The notes below the pieces were generated by a model that searched no databases, was not told the DNA's origin, and saw nothing but the letters and a program-made list of their open reading frames with translations. A DNA stretch of 64,000 nucleotides. It comes from Gammaproteobacteria bacterium (GTDB taxonomy: Bacteria > Pseudomonadota > Gammaproteobacteria > Steroidobacterales > Steroidobacteraceae). Every line of letters starts with the position of its first letter. The stretch's first letter is position 1. Where the stretch lies: positions 44,676-108,675 of the forward strand of contig JAHEAZ010000004.1 in assembly GCA_024642505.1 (NCBI GenBank), in the 5' to 3' direction. Below, piece after piece: positions 13,297 through 22,016 of this stretch. The position numbers were made by a program, and so were the translations under genes.

Positions 13297-14727
13297 TCAG
13301 CCTTGATCGGCGGCACCCGTGCCGCGGTTGAGGCGATTGGCAACCAGCCGGTATGAAACCGTCGCGGCGAACGCCGCGACGATCAGCAGCAGCAGCCGCA
13401 GGAAAGCGTAGTCGACCAGTCCCCTGGCATGCTGGCCAATTTGATCAGCCTGCGCAGCGAGTTGTGGCGCCAGGCCATCGGCGCCATTTAGCAGGGTCTG
13501 AAACTCGCGCGCGGTGACCGCCAGCTCGACGATCGCGCGCGTGTACTCGTTAATGTCGAAGGGGCGCGCCGGCCCGGCCGGGGGCGGCGCATTTGGGTCG
13601 GGCTCGAAGCGTGCCATCAGCCGGTCGGTCGACTGGATCAGTGCGTCGAGCGACCCGGCCGTCAGCGTGCCAGCCTCCAGCGCGCCGCGTAACTGCGTGG
13701 CCAGCGCCAGCATGTCGTGTTGCTGTTGCTGCAGTTCTCCCATGAATTGTGCGATAGCAGCTTCGCGCTCGCGCGACAGGAATTCAGGCGCTTGTTGAAC
13801 TAGGTGATCCATTGACGCCGACATGTCCCCGACTTGTTCCACAGCCTGGAGGGCGCCACGCACCTGTGGGTCGCTGCCGAACCGTGCGGCGGCCAGGCTG
13901 GTCTGCATACCGAGCAGCACCGGCAGGCGCTGTGCGTAGTAGACGGACCGCTCGGCCAGCTGACGGGCCTGCTCGACTTGCTGTACGGCCGGGTCGATGC
14001 CCGCCAACGGGTCCAGTCCGACGATGCCCAGGAGACCCGGCGAAACCGGGATCTTGGCTCGCGCGCCGGCTCCGGCAAAATCGGCGAAGCGGATGAACGC
14101 TGCGGAGCGCAGATCCGGGTATTCCCGGTACCAGCGGTCCAGCACCGACCGCAGTTCGGCTTGCTCCGCCTCCGTGCCGATGCCCTCCACCAGGCGCCAC
14201 GCCTCTTTCTCCAGCGCGAGGTAGGTATCCAGCGCCGGCTGGGCACGGTCACCCAGGACTCCAGGCCAGGTGTTTTCGACGACATGCCGGCTCAGTGACA
14301 CCATGACCACCATGTCGACGGCATTGGTGATCGGATTGGGCCCGGCCGCAATCTGCACCGCCGACATGGAGTTGGTGAAGCGCCAGTTAAGGATGTCGAT
14401 CACCTGGTTCGGATTGCCAGTCTGTTGCGCCAGTATCTCGGTCACGCTCGATAGCTGCTCGACATACTGGTCGGCATAGCGCATGACTTTTTGTTGCAAG
14501 GCTTCGATTCGCTGTTTGGCTTCCTCCGCGCGAGCCTGTTTGCGGGCGGCCTCACCCGTCAGGCGCTCAACGATGCCGCAGCCGTTCAGGATAATCGGTA
14601 CGACGAGCAGCGCTGCCAGCCAGTATCGCCGACGTAATAGCCTGGTCGCACGCCGGCGGGAGTCTGCCGGAATACCGATGACCCCGGTGGCCAGCTGCGC
14701 GCCTGCTTCGAAATGCACCTTAGTCAC
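13297..14727 (-). CDS. Uncharacterised membrane-anchored helical protein
   Basis: I do not recognise the family. The 476-residue protein starts at GTG 14727, with GGAG about 8 nt upstream. An N-terminal hydrophobic stretch (about residues 33-49) ends in NGCG, so it could be a lipobox or a membrane anchor after a long basic N-tail. A Lys/Ala/Glu-rich coiled coil follows (about residues 57-85). The middle is mostly helical, with a Gln-rich segment near residues 325-340. A second hydrophobic segment near residues 443-462 precedes a basic C-tail. The layout, with two membrane segments enclosing a long helical periplasmic domain, resembles methyl-accepting or sensor input domains, but no HAMP or signalling domain is present. 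It is convergent with agmatine deiminase and is probably its own transcript. Confidence 0.75.
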   Translation of the reverse strand: MTKVHFEAGAQLATGVIGIPADSRRRATRLLRRRYWLAALLVVPIILNGCGIVERLTGEAARKQARAEEAKQRIEALQQKVMRYADQYVEQLSSVTEILAQQTGNPNQVIDILNWRFTNSMSAVQIAAGPNPITNAVDMVVMVSLSRHVVENTWPGVLGDRAQPALDTYLALEKEAWRLVEGIGTEAEQAELRSVLDRWYREYPDLRSAAFIRFADFAGAGARAKIPVSPGLLGIVGLDPLAGIDPAVQQVEQARQLAERSVYYAQRLPVLLGMQTSLAAARFGSDPQVRGALQAVEQVGDMSASMDHLVQQAPEFLSREREAAIAQFMGELQQQQHDMLALATQLRGALEAGTLTAGSLDALIQSTDRLMARFEPDPNAPPPAGPARPFDINEYTRAIVELAVTAREFQTLLNGADGLAPQLAAQADQIGQHARGLVDYAFLRLLLLIVAAFAATVSYRLVANRLNRGTGAADQG

Positions 14728-15157
14728 GTCCAGGCTCCACGCTTGGCATCATGCCAGCAGACACGAAAATTCTCGATATGCACTTCAAACGACCTGGCCT
14801 GCTGGTGCCCGAGACTGAAGTATTTCTTTGGACATTGGACGCCCGAGGACAGGCGTCTTGCGGCAAGGCCGGGCGCCGGTGGCGGCGCGCGGTTCAAGAA
14901 AGGAAAAAGATATGGATTCTGGAGAAGTTGCACCCGCGCGGCGAAGATGTCCGCGTACCGGCTCTCGGAACCCAGCTCGGTAGCCGGTACAAACATTGCA
15001 CTGATCGCATCTGCTGCCCGGGATGGGGGACCAGCGTAATTGCCGGAGCCCGACAGCAGCGACGCTCGGCTCGACGAAGCGTATACTAAGAGCGCGCTTG
15101 AATTGAAAATGTATATGAACAAGCGGGCAGTCCGGAACGGGCGAGCGAGGATTGATA
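14728..15157. other. 430-bp intergenic stretch without a convincing gene
   Basis: Several short open frames cross this stretch on both strands, but none has a good start with a ribosome site or a recognisable family. TATACT at 15084-15089, 69 nt before the barrel gene's start, is a reasonable -10 element. The matching -35 position is poor. Otherwise I see nothing definite. Confidence 0.5.
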
Positions 15158-16021
15158 ATGAAAACTGTTGCATTGTCCCTCACGGGCTCGGCTACGGCCA
15201 GGCTGTGGGCGGTTGGCTGCGCCGTTACCTTGCTGTTTTTCGGGGCGGCACCGCAGGTTTTCGCCGCGGATTTCAACCTCATTGATCAGAAGGGCCAGGT
15301 CTCGCTGGGTACCTTCCTGAACCAGTCCGACCTCAAGATTCGTGTCGATGGTGACGCTGCGCGGGGCACCGAAATCAAGTGGGAGAGAACGTTCGGCAAG
15401 GGGGAGAAGAACCGTTTCCGGCTGGACGGTGTCTATCGGTTCACGCCCAGGCATCACCTGCGGTTGATGTACACGGACTACAGCACGTCGCGAAAAAAGA
15501 CCTTGGATGAGGATGTCGAGTGGGGCGATGACCTGATTCTGGCGGGCTCTTCTGTCACCGGCTCGCTTGGCTTCACCGTTGCGGAGGCCGCCTACGAGTA
15601 TGCGATCCGGACCAGGGAGAACCTGGAGTTTTCCCTGACCGCTGGCCTGCACTACACGACCTTTGAGGCGAAACTCGTCAGCGACGTCCAGACGCCAGGC
15701 GACAGCCTGGAGGGTCAGCTCGGCGGCAAGGCATCGGTCGACGCCCCGTTACCGGTGTTCGGTGGACGCGCGATGTGGGGACTCGGGAACTCTTTCTACC
15801 TGGACGCACAAGCCCAGTGGTTCGCGCTGGCAATCGACGAGTACGACGGCAGTCTGCTCAACTACCGTGCAAACGTCATTTGGCAGCCGAAAAGATCGGT
15901 CGGAATCGGCTTCGGCTACGACCTCTTCAACGTCGACGTGAAAGTCAAGAAGAGGCTCTTCACCGGCAAGATGAACTGGACCTACAAGGGGCCGCAGATC
16001 TTCTTCAACTTCAGCTTCTGA
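15158..16021 (+). CDS. Outer-membrane beta-barrel protein, function unknown
   Basis: Start at ATG 15158, because GCGAGG lies 7 nt upstream; a TTG six bases earlier is less likely. The 287-residue product has a signal peptide cleaved after QVFA. The rest alternates polar and hydrophobic residues in strand-like stretches, such as RFRLDGVYRFTPRHHLRLMY, and ends with FFNFSF, the terminal Phe typical of proteins inserted by the Bam complex. The strands are followed by short turns and longer loops, suggesting 8-12 strands. No catalytic motif is seen. It may be a small porin or an OmpW/OmpA-like barrel. It is flanked by genes on the opposite strand and looks monocistronic. Confidence 0.8.
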   Translation: MKTVALSLTGSATARLWAVGCAVTLLFFGAAPQVFAADFNLIDQKGQVSLGTFLNQSDLKIRVDGDAARGTEIKWERTFGKGEKNRFRLDGVYRFTPRHHLRLMYTDYSTSRKKTLDEDVEWGDDLILAGSSVTGSLGFTVAEAAYEYAIRTRENLEFSLTAGLHYTTFEAKLVSDVQTPGDSLEGQLGGKASVDAPLPVFGGRAMWGLGNSFYLDAQAQWFALAIDEYDGSLLNYRANVIWQPKRSVGIGFGYDLFNVDVKVKKRLFTGKMNWTYKGPQIFFNFSF

Positions 16022-16060
16022 TTGCGTCTCGCGGCGACTGCTGACGGACGCCAGCACGGG

Positions 16061-16510
16061 CTATGCCGGTTCCCGCGAAAGTAGCACCACCCCGAGCACC
16101 ACCAGCACGGCGCCTGCCAGGCGAAACCCGTCAACCGGCCGCTCCGGAAACCCCAGCGCGCCGAAGTGGTCGAGTGTCATCGCCCCGATCATCTGGCCGG
16201 CGACGATCAAGGCGATGAAGGCCGCGCCGCCGATCATCGGGCCTATGACGGCCGAACTGGCGACATAGGTCGCGCCGGCAAAGCCGGCAAGCCAGGCCCA
16301 CCACGGAATCCCGGACAGCTGGCCTGTCGTTGGGATCGGCGCGCGAGTAAACAGCAGCACGGCGGCTAGCGCGGCCGTTCCCACCACGAAGTTGATCAGG
16401 GCCGCGCCCGCTGCGCTCCCGACGTGCAGGCGAACGATCGAATTTAGCCCCACCTGTACGGCAAGTGCCGCACCGACGAGCGCGGTGATCAAGTAAGCAG
16501 TGGTGTGCAT
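16061..16510 (-). CDS. DMT-family transporter, YdcZ/DUF606 type
   Basis: A 149-residue inner-membrane protein with five predicted hydrophobic helices and no signal peptide. The N-terminus AYLITALVGAALAVQVGLNS and the GPMIGGAAFIALIVAGQMIG segment are characteristic of the half-size DUF606 (YdcZ) branch of the drug/metabolite transporter superfamily, whose members usually act as pairs or dimers. Only one copy is present here. Substrate unknown. It lies 36 nt downstream of the TonB-dependent receptor on the same strand, so they may share a transcript. An AGGA element stands about 9 nt before the ATG. Confidence 0.85.
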   Translation of the reverse strand: MHTTAYLITALVGAALAVQVGLNSIVRLHVGSAAGAALINFVVGTAALAAVLLFTRAPIPTTGQLSGIPWWAWLAGFAGATYVASSAVIGPMIGGAAFIALIVAGQMIGAMTLDHFGALGFPERPVDGFRLAGAVLVVLGVVLLSREPA

Positions 16511-16546
16511 GGGTTTGTCCTAAGGCAGCTACAGGTTGGGTAGGAA

Positions 16547-18628
16547 TCAGTCGTGCCACCAGTTCAATTCGACGAAGACGGTTCGGCCGCGGCCAGGGAA
16601 ATAGCGGTAGTTGCCGAAAGCATAGTCTGCCCGGTCGGCGTAGACAGCGTCAGCGAGGTTGGTCAGGCGCAGTGACAGGGTCATCTTATCCGTAAGGTCC
16701 AACCCGAGTCGCAGGTTCAGCAGGTCGTGTCCTGGATACCAAGCCGTATTGGAGGCGTTGGTCCAGTAGCCGCCGACGTGCAGCCATTCCAGTTCGGCAT
16801 CGAACCGTCGGCCGGCGTAGCGGGCCCAGGTCGAAGTCAGGTGGCGTGGCGACGTGTCGACGTCGTCGCCGCGGGCCACCTGTTCGCCCTGCTCGATGCC
16901 GCCAGTGAATTCATACGTGTGCAGCGCCCAGGTGCCCGCGGCACCGAGGCTGAAGCCGCGCCCGAGATCCCAGCCCAGGCCATATTCCACACCGCGATGG
17001 TGGGTACGCCCACCGCTGACATTGAATCCGAAGGCGTCGCGCAGGATGACATTGTCCTTGTCCATCCAGAATGCGGCCAGTTCAACCGATAGTGCATCGC
17101 CCCGGCGCCTCAGGCCGATCTCGACCGCGTCGATTTGCTCCGAGCCCAGATCGGCGGCCAGCTGGCCGCGCTGCAACCGGTAGAGTTCGGTCGCCTCGGG
17201 CGGACGGAAGCCACGCGATGCCGTGGTCCAGAGCGCCGTCGAATCCGACAGTCGCCAGTTGAGTCCCAGCCGGGGGCCCCAGTTGGTGAAACGGTCGCTG
17301 CGGTCCGGCGGGCGTGTGTACAGGCACCCGGCACCAGGGCAGGGAACGCCGTTCTCGTCGGTATTGCCGCTGAGCATCCGGTTGTCGTAAGCGTATTCCA
17401 GCCATTCCAGCCGCAGCCCGGCCGTCAGCGTCAACCGTTCCGCGAGCGATCCTTCCCACTGCAGGTAGGGCGCCAGCAGCGTCGAGTCGACCACGTAGTC
17501 GTAGTGTCTGCCCGCGGGCCTGATGACGTTGGCCACGGGTGGCCCGTCGGTGGTGGGGCCATCCTGCTCCTGCAGCAAGAAGCCCGAGGCCAGTTCGCCG
17601 TCCAGTCCAAGTATCAGCCGCGATCCGTCGCCGAAGCCAACCGAACGCGCGAGCAGTACCCCGACGCTGTCCTGGCCGTTCTTCTCGAGCGGCTGGCCAA
17701 GCAGGAAATGCTGCAGGAATTCCATCCGCGAACTGCGCAGAACCATGCGCAGGTCGAACTGCTCACCGTCTTCGAGCGGACGTCGGTAGTGGGCAGACGC
17801 CCGCAGGCTATGTGCCTTGCGATAGGCCTCGGGATTCGGATTCGAGCGGGCGACGGCCGGGTCCCTATAGCTGTCCTGGCCGACGATGAAGCCGGCCGTG
17901 TCCTGGTCGAGATGGGTGGCGTTGAGGCGCAGCGTCAGTTCGCCCGATCCTGCCGGCTGGGTCAGGCCGGCGGACAGCTTCTGTTCGTCGAAGCCCGAGT
18001 TGTCGCGCCAGCCGCCATCATGGGTCAGGTGCATGGCGAGGCCTGCCGCGCCGTTGCCGGCGGCCCCTGACAGGGCGAGCTTGCCGCGCAGGTACTGGTG
18101 GCCACCGGCCTCCAGCGCAAGACCGGCGGCAGGCAGGTCGGCCGGCGCGGGGTTCAGCACGTTGACGATGCCGTGAACCGCGTTGGAACCGTACAGCGCA
18201 CTGCCGGGTCCGCGCAGGATCTCGACTGCGGCGGCCTGCTCGAGGTTGGCCTCGAACAGTTCATTGACGTTACAGAAGCCGACCGGGCGCAGCGGGATGC
18301 CGTCCTCGAGGAACAGGAAGGCGCCGCAGGACCCGGCGCCGGTCAGCACCGGCGAGCGCAGCGCGGTCAGTGATTCCTGACCGCTGCCGCGCTGGATAAA
18401 TGCGCCGGCCGCCTGGTTCAGCAATTCCGCGTGATGGGTGGCGCCCACATGGGCGATGGTGGGTGCTTCCAGGCGTGTGACGCTGCCGGCATAGGTCAGT
18501 AGCGAATGCTCCCTGCGTGTGGCGGTGACCAACACTTCACCGAGCGGCGCCGCGCTGTCGGCGACTGCCGTCGTGGCGATGCAGCCAGCGGTCAGCGCAA
18601 GGATGATTCGAATCGGCCGCCTGGGCAT
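16547..18628 (-). CDS. TonB-dependent outer-membrane receptor
   Basis: Imports a scarce ligand across the outer membrane using energy passed on by TonB. I start at ATG 18628 (693 residues): a typical basic, hydrophobic signal peptide begins there (MPRRPIRIILALTAG) and ends near VADS. The frame's earlier 70 codons look non-coding and would overlap the divergent patatin leader. The plug domain shows the TonB-box region GEVLVTATRR, the LRSPVLTGAGSCGAF segment and the ILRGPGSALYGSNAVHGIVNV motif. The barrel follows with ASRGFRPPEATELYR. Two Cys in the plug could form a disulfide. The C-terminus ends in NWWHD rather than Phe. The ligand cannot be told; siderophore or vitamin receptors are the closest style. 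I found no cobalamin riboswitch upstream. Confidence 0.92.
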   Translation of the reverse strand: MPRRPIRIILALTAGCIATTAVADSAAPLGEVLVTATRREHSLLTYAGSVTRLEAPTIAHVGATHHAELLNQAAGAFIQRGSGQESLTALRSPVLTGAGSCGAFLFLEDGIPLRPVGFCNVNELFEANLEQAAAVEILRGPGSALYGSNAVHGIVNVLNPAPADLPAAGLALEAGGHQYLRGKLALSGAAGNGAAGLAMHLTHDGGWRDNSGFDEQKLSAGLTQPAGSGELTLRLNATHLDQDTAGFIVGQDSYRDPAVARSNPNPEAYRKAHSLRASAHYRRPLEDGEQFDLRMVLRSSRMEFLQHFLLGQPLEKNGQDSVGVLLARSVGFGDGSRLILGLDGELASGFLLQEQDGPTTDGPPVANVIRPAGRHYDYVVDSTLLAPYLQWEGSLAERLTLTAGLRLEWLEYAYDNRMLSGNTDENGVPCPGAGCLYTRPPDRSDRFTNWGPRLGLNWRLSDSTALWTTASRGFRPPEATELYRLQRGQLAADLGSEQIDAVEIGLRRRGDALSVELAAFWMDKDNVILRDAFGFNVSGGRTHHRGVEYGLGWDLGRGFSLGAAGTWALHTYEFTGGIEQGEQVARGDDVDTSPRHLTSTWARYAGRRFDAELEWLHVGGYWTNASNTAWYPGHDLLNLRLGLDLTDKMTLSLRLTNLADAVYADRADYAFGNYRYFPGRGRTVFVELNWWHD

Positions 18629-18753
18629 GGCTCCACGCTGGTTTGTGCCGGCACTGCGGTGTGCTGCGCCGGTCTCTGGGACCGCCGGATTATCGGTTAC
18701 AGCGAGCTTTACGGCCACCTCGAAGCCGGCTGCCGGGTGCGTGCTAACATCAG

Positions 18754-18770
18754 GTGCAGCAACGCTGCAC
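18754..18770 (+). promoter_or_regulatory. Hairpin just upstream of the patatin start
   Basis: GTGCAGC and GCTGCAC form a perfect 7-bp stem around an AAC loop, ending 7 nt before ATG 18778. It occupies the place where a Shine-Dalgarno sequence would be, and none is visible. It may limit or regulate initiation, or be a protein-binding site. Confidence 0.45.
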
Positions 18771-18777
18771 CGACTCG

Positions 18778-21021
18778 ATGAACTCTCCGCAACGCCTGTT
18801 CGCCGCCCTGCTGGCATCCTCGATGCTGTGGCCGACATTGGCGAGCGCCAGCGACCTGCCGCCGGCCGAATCGCCGGGAAAGCCGCGGCCGCGCATCGGA
18901 TTGGTGCTTTCCGGTGGCGGTGCGCGGGGCCTGGCCCACGTCGGCGTGCTCAAGGTGCTCGAGCGCATGCAAGTGCCGGTGGACGCCATCGCCGGCACGA
19001 GCATGGGCGCCGTGGTCGGCGGACTCTATGCCTCCGGGATGTCGGCCAGCGAAATCGAGACGCTGGTGCAGACGCTCGACTGGCGATCGGCATTTCTCGA
19101 TCGATCGCCGCGGCGTGACCTGGACTACCGGCGCAAGCAGGAAGAGCGACAGTTCCTGGTGAGGCTGCCGGTGGGCTTCGATCGCGCAGGCTTCCGGCTG
19201 CCGCGCGGGCTGATCCAGGGCCAGAAGCTGACCCAGGTGCTCCGGCAGAACACCCTTCCGGTGGCCACGATCGAGGATTTCGATCGTCTGCCCATTCCGT
19301 TCAGGGCGGTTGCCACGGACATCGAGACCGGTCACATCGTCGTTCTGGCCAGCGGCGACCTGACCGGGGCCATGCGCGCCAGCATGTCGGCTCCCGGCGT
19401 CTTCTCGCCGGTCGAGCTGGGCGGCCAGTTGCTGGTGGACGGTGGCCTGGTCAACAACCTGCCGATCGACATTGCCCGGTCCATGGGCGTGGACGTCGTC
19501 ATTGCCGTGGATGCCGGATTCCAGCCGCAACCGCGTGATGAGCTCGACTCCGCCATTGCGTTGTCCAACCAGATGATCGCGGTGATGCTGCAGCGGGAAA
19601 CGGAGCGGCAGCTGGCTCTGCTCGGTGATGGCGACATCCTGATCAAACCGGACCTGGGCTCGCTATCGTCGATCGAGTTCAACCGCGTCGGGCCGCTGCT
19701 TCGCAAGGGAGAGCAAGCCGCGCAGTCGCTGGAATCGAGATTCCGGCCGCTGGCTGTCGGTGCGGCGCCATGGCAGGCCTACCTGGCTCGCCGCAACATC
19801 CGGCAACGGCCGTTGCCGCAGGTGGAGTTCGTGCGCGCCGATCGGGATTCGTCCGCTCATGCGGCACGTATCGAGTCAGCACTGGGAGCACTTGCGGGCG
19901 AGCCGCTGAACCCCGGCCAGGCGGCACGCGGCATCACCCGTCTCTACGGCGATGGAACCTTCGAGACCGTGGATTACAGGCTGGTCCATGCAGGGGAGCT
20001 GGCGGGTGTGGAGGTCTCCGCCAGGCGCAAGAGCTGGGGCCCGAACTACGTGCGATTCGGCCTCGAGTTGCAGGACGACTTCGAAGGAGAGAACAACTTC
20101 AACGCCGGCATGAGGCTGCTGTTCACCGAGGTCAATCGTCTTGGCGCGGAATTTCAGCTGGATATGCAGGTCGGCGAGGAGCCGACGCTGTTCGCCGAGT
20201 TCTACCAGCCGCTGGGCCCGGCTTCCCGCTGGTTCGTTGCGCCACGGTTGCGATTGGATCGCCGCAGCTTCGACATCATCTCGAATGAAGTCCGGCTGGT
20301 GGAGTACCGGGTACGCAGCGAGGAGGCTGGATTCGACTTCGGTCGCGAACTCGGCAATTGGGGCGAGGTACGACTGGGACTGCTGAGGGCAGCCGGCAGC
20401 AACAACCTGAGGGTGGGTGACCCACAGGGCGGGCTGCCGCGCCGCGTGGACTTCGAGCGCGGGGAAATCTCGGCGCGATTCGGTCTCGACCGGCTGGACA
20501 GTGTGTATTTCCCCCGTCACGGCGAGATCTTCTCGCTCGAATGGAACGGTGGGCGGGCGTCGCTGGGTGCGGACTACGACTCGGACCGGGTGGCCGTCGA
20601 CTGGCTGCTGGCCCGCTCAAGTGGGCGCAATTCCTATGTGCTGTGGCTGACCGGCGGTAGCAATGTCTCCGCGCCGGCTTCTGCGGTGCAGGATTTCTAC
20701 ACGCTCGGTGGGCTGTTCAACCTCTCGGGCAAGGTCGCGGATTCCATTGCCGGCCCGCACTTCGCCATCGCACGCGGCATCTACTATCGCCGCATTGGCC
20801 GCGGGGGGCAGGGATTCCTGAACGTGCCGACCTACGCGGGTGCGTCGCTCGAACTGGGCAACGTCTGGGACAGGCGCAGCGAGATGGGCTTCGACAGTGC
20901 CAGGGTAAACGGGGCAGGATTCATTGGCCTGGACACGCCCCTCGGGCCGGTCTACTTCGCGGTCGGCTTCGATGAGGGCGGCGGAAGCTCGTTCTACCTG
21001 CTGCTCGGCCGAATCCGCTGA
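18778..21021 (+). CDS. Type Vd patatin-like phospholipase autotransporter
   Basis: Predicted lipase exported by its own C-terminal barrel, as in Pseudomonas PlpD. Start at ATG 18778 (747 residues), which opens a signal peptide MNSPQRLFAALLASSMLWPT. The patatin domain covers about residues 38-230: oxyanion loop GLVLSGGGARGLAHVG, nucleophile Ser75 in GTSMGA, catalytic Asp in VDGGLVNN. A POTRA-like linker follows, then an Omp85-type surface-antigen barrel in the last 350 residues, with the terminal segment GPVYFAVGFDEGGGSSFYLL. The last residue is Arg rather than Phe. It is divergent from the TonB-dependent receptor. It may act on host or neighbouring-cell phospholipids, or stay at the surface; that is inference from the family. 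Confidence 0.93.
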   Translation: MNSPQRLFAALLASSMLWPTLASASDLPPAESPGKPRPRIGLVLSGGGARGLAHVGVLKVLERMQVPVDAIAGTSMGAVVGGLYASGMSASEIETLVQTLDWRSAFLDRSPRRDLDYRRKQEERQFLVRLPVGFDRAGFRLPRGLIQGQKLTQVLRQNTLPVATIEDFDRLPIPFRAVATDIETGHIVVLASGDLTGAMRASMSAPGVFSPVELGGQLLVDGGLVNNLPIDIARSMGVDVVIAVDAGFQPQPRDELDSAIALSNQMIAVMLQRETERQLALLGDGDILIKPDLGSLSSIEFNRVGPLLRKGEQAAQSLESRFRPLAVGAAPWQAYLARRNIRQRPLPQVEFVRADRDSSAHAARIESALGALAGEPLNPGQAARGITRLYGDGTFETVDYRLVHAGELAGVEVSARRKSWGPNYVRFGLELQDDFEGENNFNAGMRLLFTEVNRLGAEFQLDMQVGEEPTLFAEFYQPLGPASRWFVAPRLRLDRRSFDIISNEVRLVEYRVRSEEAGFDFGRELGNWGEVRLGLLRAAGSNNLRVGDPQGGLPRRVDFERGEISARFGLDRLDSVYFPRHGEIFSLEWNGGRASLGADYDSDRVAVDWLLARSSGRNSYVLWLTGGSNVSAPASAVQDFYTLGGLFNLSGKVADSIAGPHFAIARGIYYRRIGRGGQGFLNVPTYAGASLELGNVWDRRSEMGFDSARVNGAGFIGLDTPLGPVYFAVGFDEGGGSSFYLLLGRIR

Positions 21022-21029
21022 ACCGGCGC

Positions 21030-21305
21030 TCAGCGCGCAGCGGCGGGCCTCTCGATCTTCTCGAAAACCAGTGCCGGCTGGTCGCCGATCCGCGAGAAAG
21101 GGTGGCGGCTGCTCATCTCCGCCAGGGCCCCGTCACGCTCGCGCTCGGTCGGGTACCAGTGCTCCCGCCGCCAGTCGCTGCCGACCAGATTGGCAAACGG
21201 GTCACCCGGCTTCAGGCTGACGCGAATACCCAGGAGGCACTGCGAAGGCGCGGGATGGCCGAGATTGTGCGGGTGGCAGACTTGCATGCTGAGGCGAGAC
21301 TTCAT
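21030..21305 (-). CDS. Small conserved-looking hypothetical protein
   Basis: A 91-residue soluble protein without signal peptide. The core LGIRVSLKPGDPFANLVGSDW followed by WYPTERERDGALAEM looks like a genuine folded domain with even codon usage, and I believe similar short proteins occur in other gammaproteobacteria, though I cannot name a family. It is downstream of the kinase gene on the same strand, separated by 57 nt that contain a weak hairpin, and it is convergent with the patatin gene. Function unknown. Confidence 0.55.
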   Translation of the reverse strand: MKSRLSMQVCHPHNLGHPAPSQCLLGIRVSLKPGDPFANLVGSDWRREHWYPTERERDGALAEMSSRHPFSRIGDQPALVFEKIERPAAAR

Positions 21306-21338
21306 CCGGCAGGGGCCGACAAGATAACCGAAAGCATG

Positions 21339-21356
21339 GGAGGTTCCAAAGCCTCC
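21339..21356 (-). terminator. Possible hairpin after the kinase gene
   Basis: GGAGG and CCTCC can pair around an 8-nt loop shortly after the kinase stop. No clear T-run follows, so termination there is uncertain. Confidence 0.25.
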
Positions 21357-21362
21357 GGGACT

Positions 21363-22016
21363 TCAGCGCAGGCTTCGGTCCCCTGCACCTTCGCGATCGG
21401 CCCAGCCGAGGAGCCGCCGGGTGACGAACAGGTAGGTGGGCTTGCCGGTCGCCATCCAGGCACGGGACATCAGCGACGGGGTCGAAAGGATGCGCTTCTG
21501 GCGCGCCGATAGCGCATTGGGGCGGTAGCTGTGCTTGTGCTTTAGCAGGTGACGCAGGTCCTCGCGAGCGAGCGTACGGAAGAGCCGTCCGCGACTGCGA
21601 TGTACGATCGCAAGTTGGAAATCGACGAGGGCAGGGCGGCCGTCGGGTTGCACCAGCCAGTTAGTTTCCTTGGCCAGGTCGTTGTGGGTTACGCCGGCAC
21701 GATGAATACGGTGGAGCAGGGCCAGTGATTCGCTGTAGTAGTCCGCATGCACCGGCCTTGCGCGCTGCATGGGCTCGCCGGCAATCCATTCCCGGATCAG
21801 TACGGCGCCGTCGAAGCTCACGAGCCGCGGCGTCCCGGTCATGCCGGCGAGCCTGTCGAGCGCGCGAGATTCACGACGGGCCAGATGGCGCGCCAGCCAT
21901 CGCAGCCAGGAACGTGCCGGGCGGGTATCGCGCAGGATGAAGGTATCGATACCCGACCCGGTGCGGCTGACGGTGCCGAACAGGTCCGCCTTCAGCAGGG
22001 CCGTCCCGCCGTTCAC
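21363..22016 (-). CDS. Protein-kinase-fold phosphotransferase (RIO/Kdo-kinase-like)
   Basis: The open frame is far longer, but its first two thirds run antisense to neighbouring genes. The real start is GTG 22016, which overlaps the methyltransferase stop as GTGA (217 residues). The catalytic loop reads THNDLAKETNWLV, matching the HxDxxxxN pattern, and the metal-binding DFG is replaced by DFQ in ALVDFQLA. An early Lys (KADLF) may be the ATP-binding Lys. This is the compact lipopolysaccharide-kinase/RIO-like fold often found in gammaproteobacteria. The substrate could be a lipid, a sugar or a protein. Translational coupling to the methyltransferase suggests the two work on the same molecule or membrane compartment; that is inference. 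Confidence 0.8.
   Translation of the reverse strand: MNGGTALLKADLFGTVSRTGSGIDTFILRDTRPARSWLRWLARHLARRESRALDRLAGMTGTPRLVSFDGAVLIREWIAGEPMQRARPVHADYYSESLALLHRIHRAGVTHNDLAKETNWLVQPDGRPALVDFQLAIVHRSRGRLFRTLAREDLRHLLKHKHSYRPNALSARQKRILSTPSLMSRAWMATGKPTYLFVTRRLLGWADREGAGDRSLR

Noticed and set aside
14751..15089. 112-residue plus-strand open frame in the gap before the barrel gene
   Set aside because: No ribosome site, no domain, unusual composition, and competing frames on both strands of equal quality.
18629..18777. Cobalamin riboswitch upstream of the TonB-dependent receptor
   Set aside because: The leader is short and lacks a B12-box-like sequence.
18629..18838. N-terminal extension of the TonB-dependent receptor
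   Set aside because: It would place 70 non-conserved residues before a complete signal peptide and overlap the divergent patatin gene's leader.
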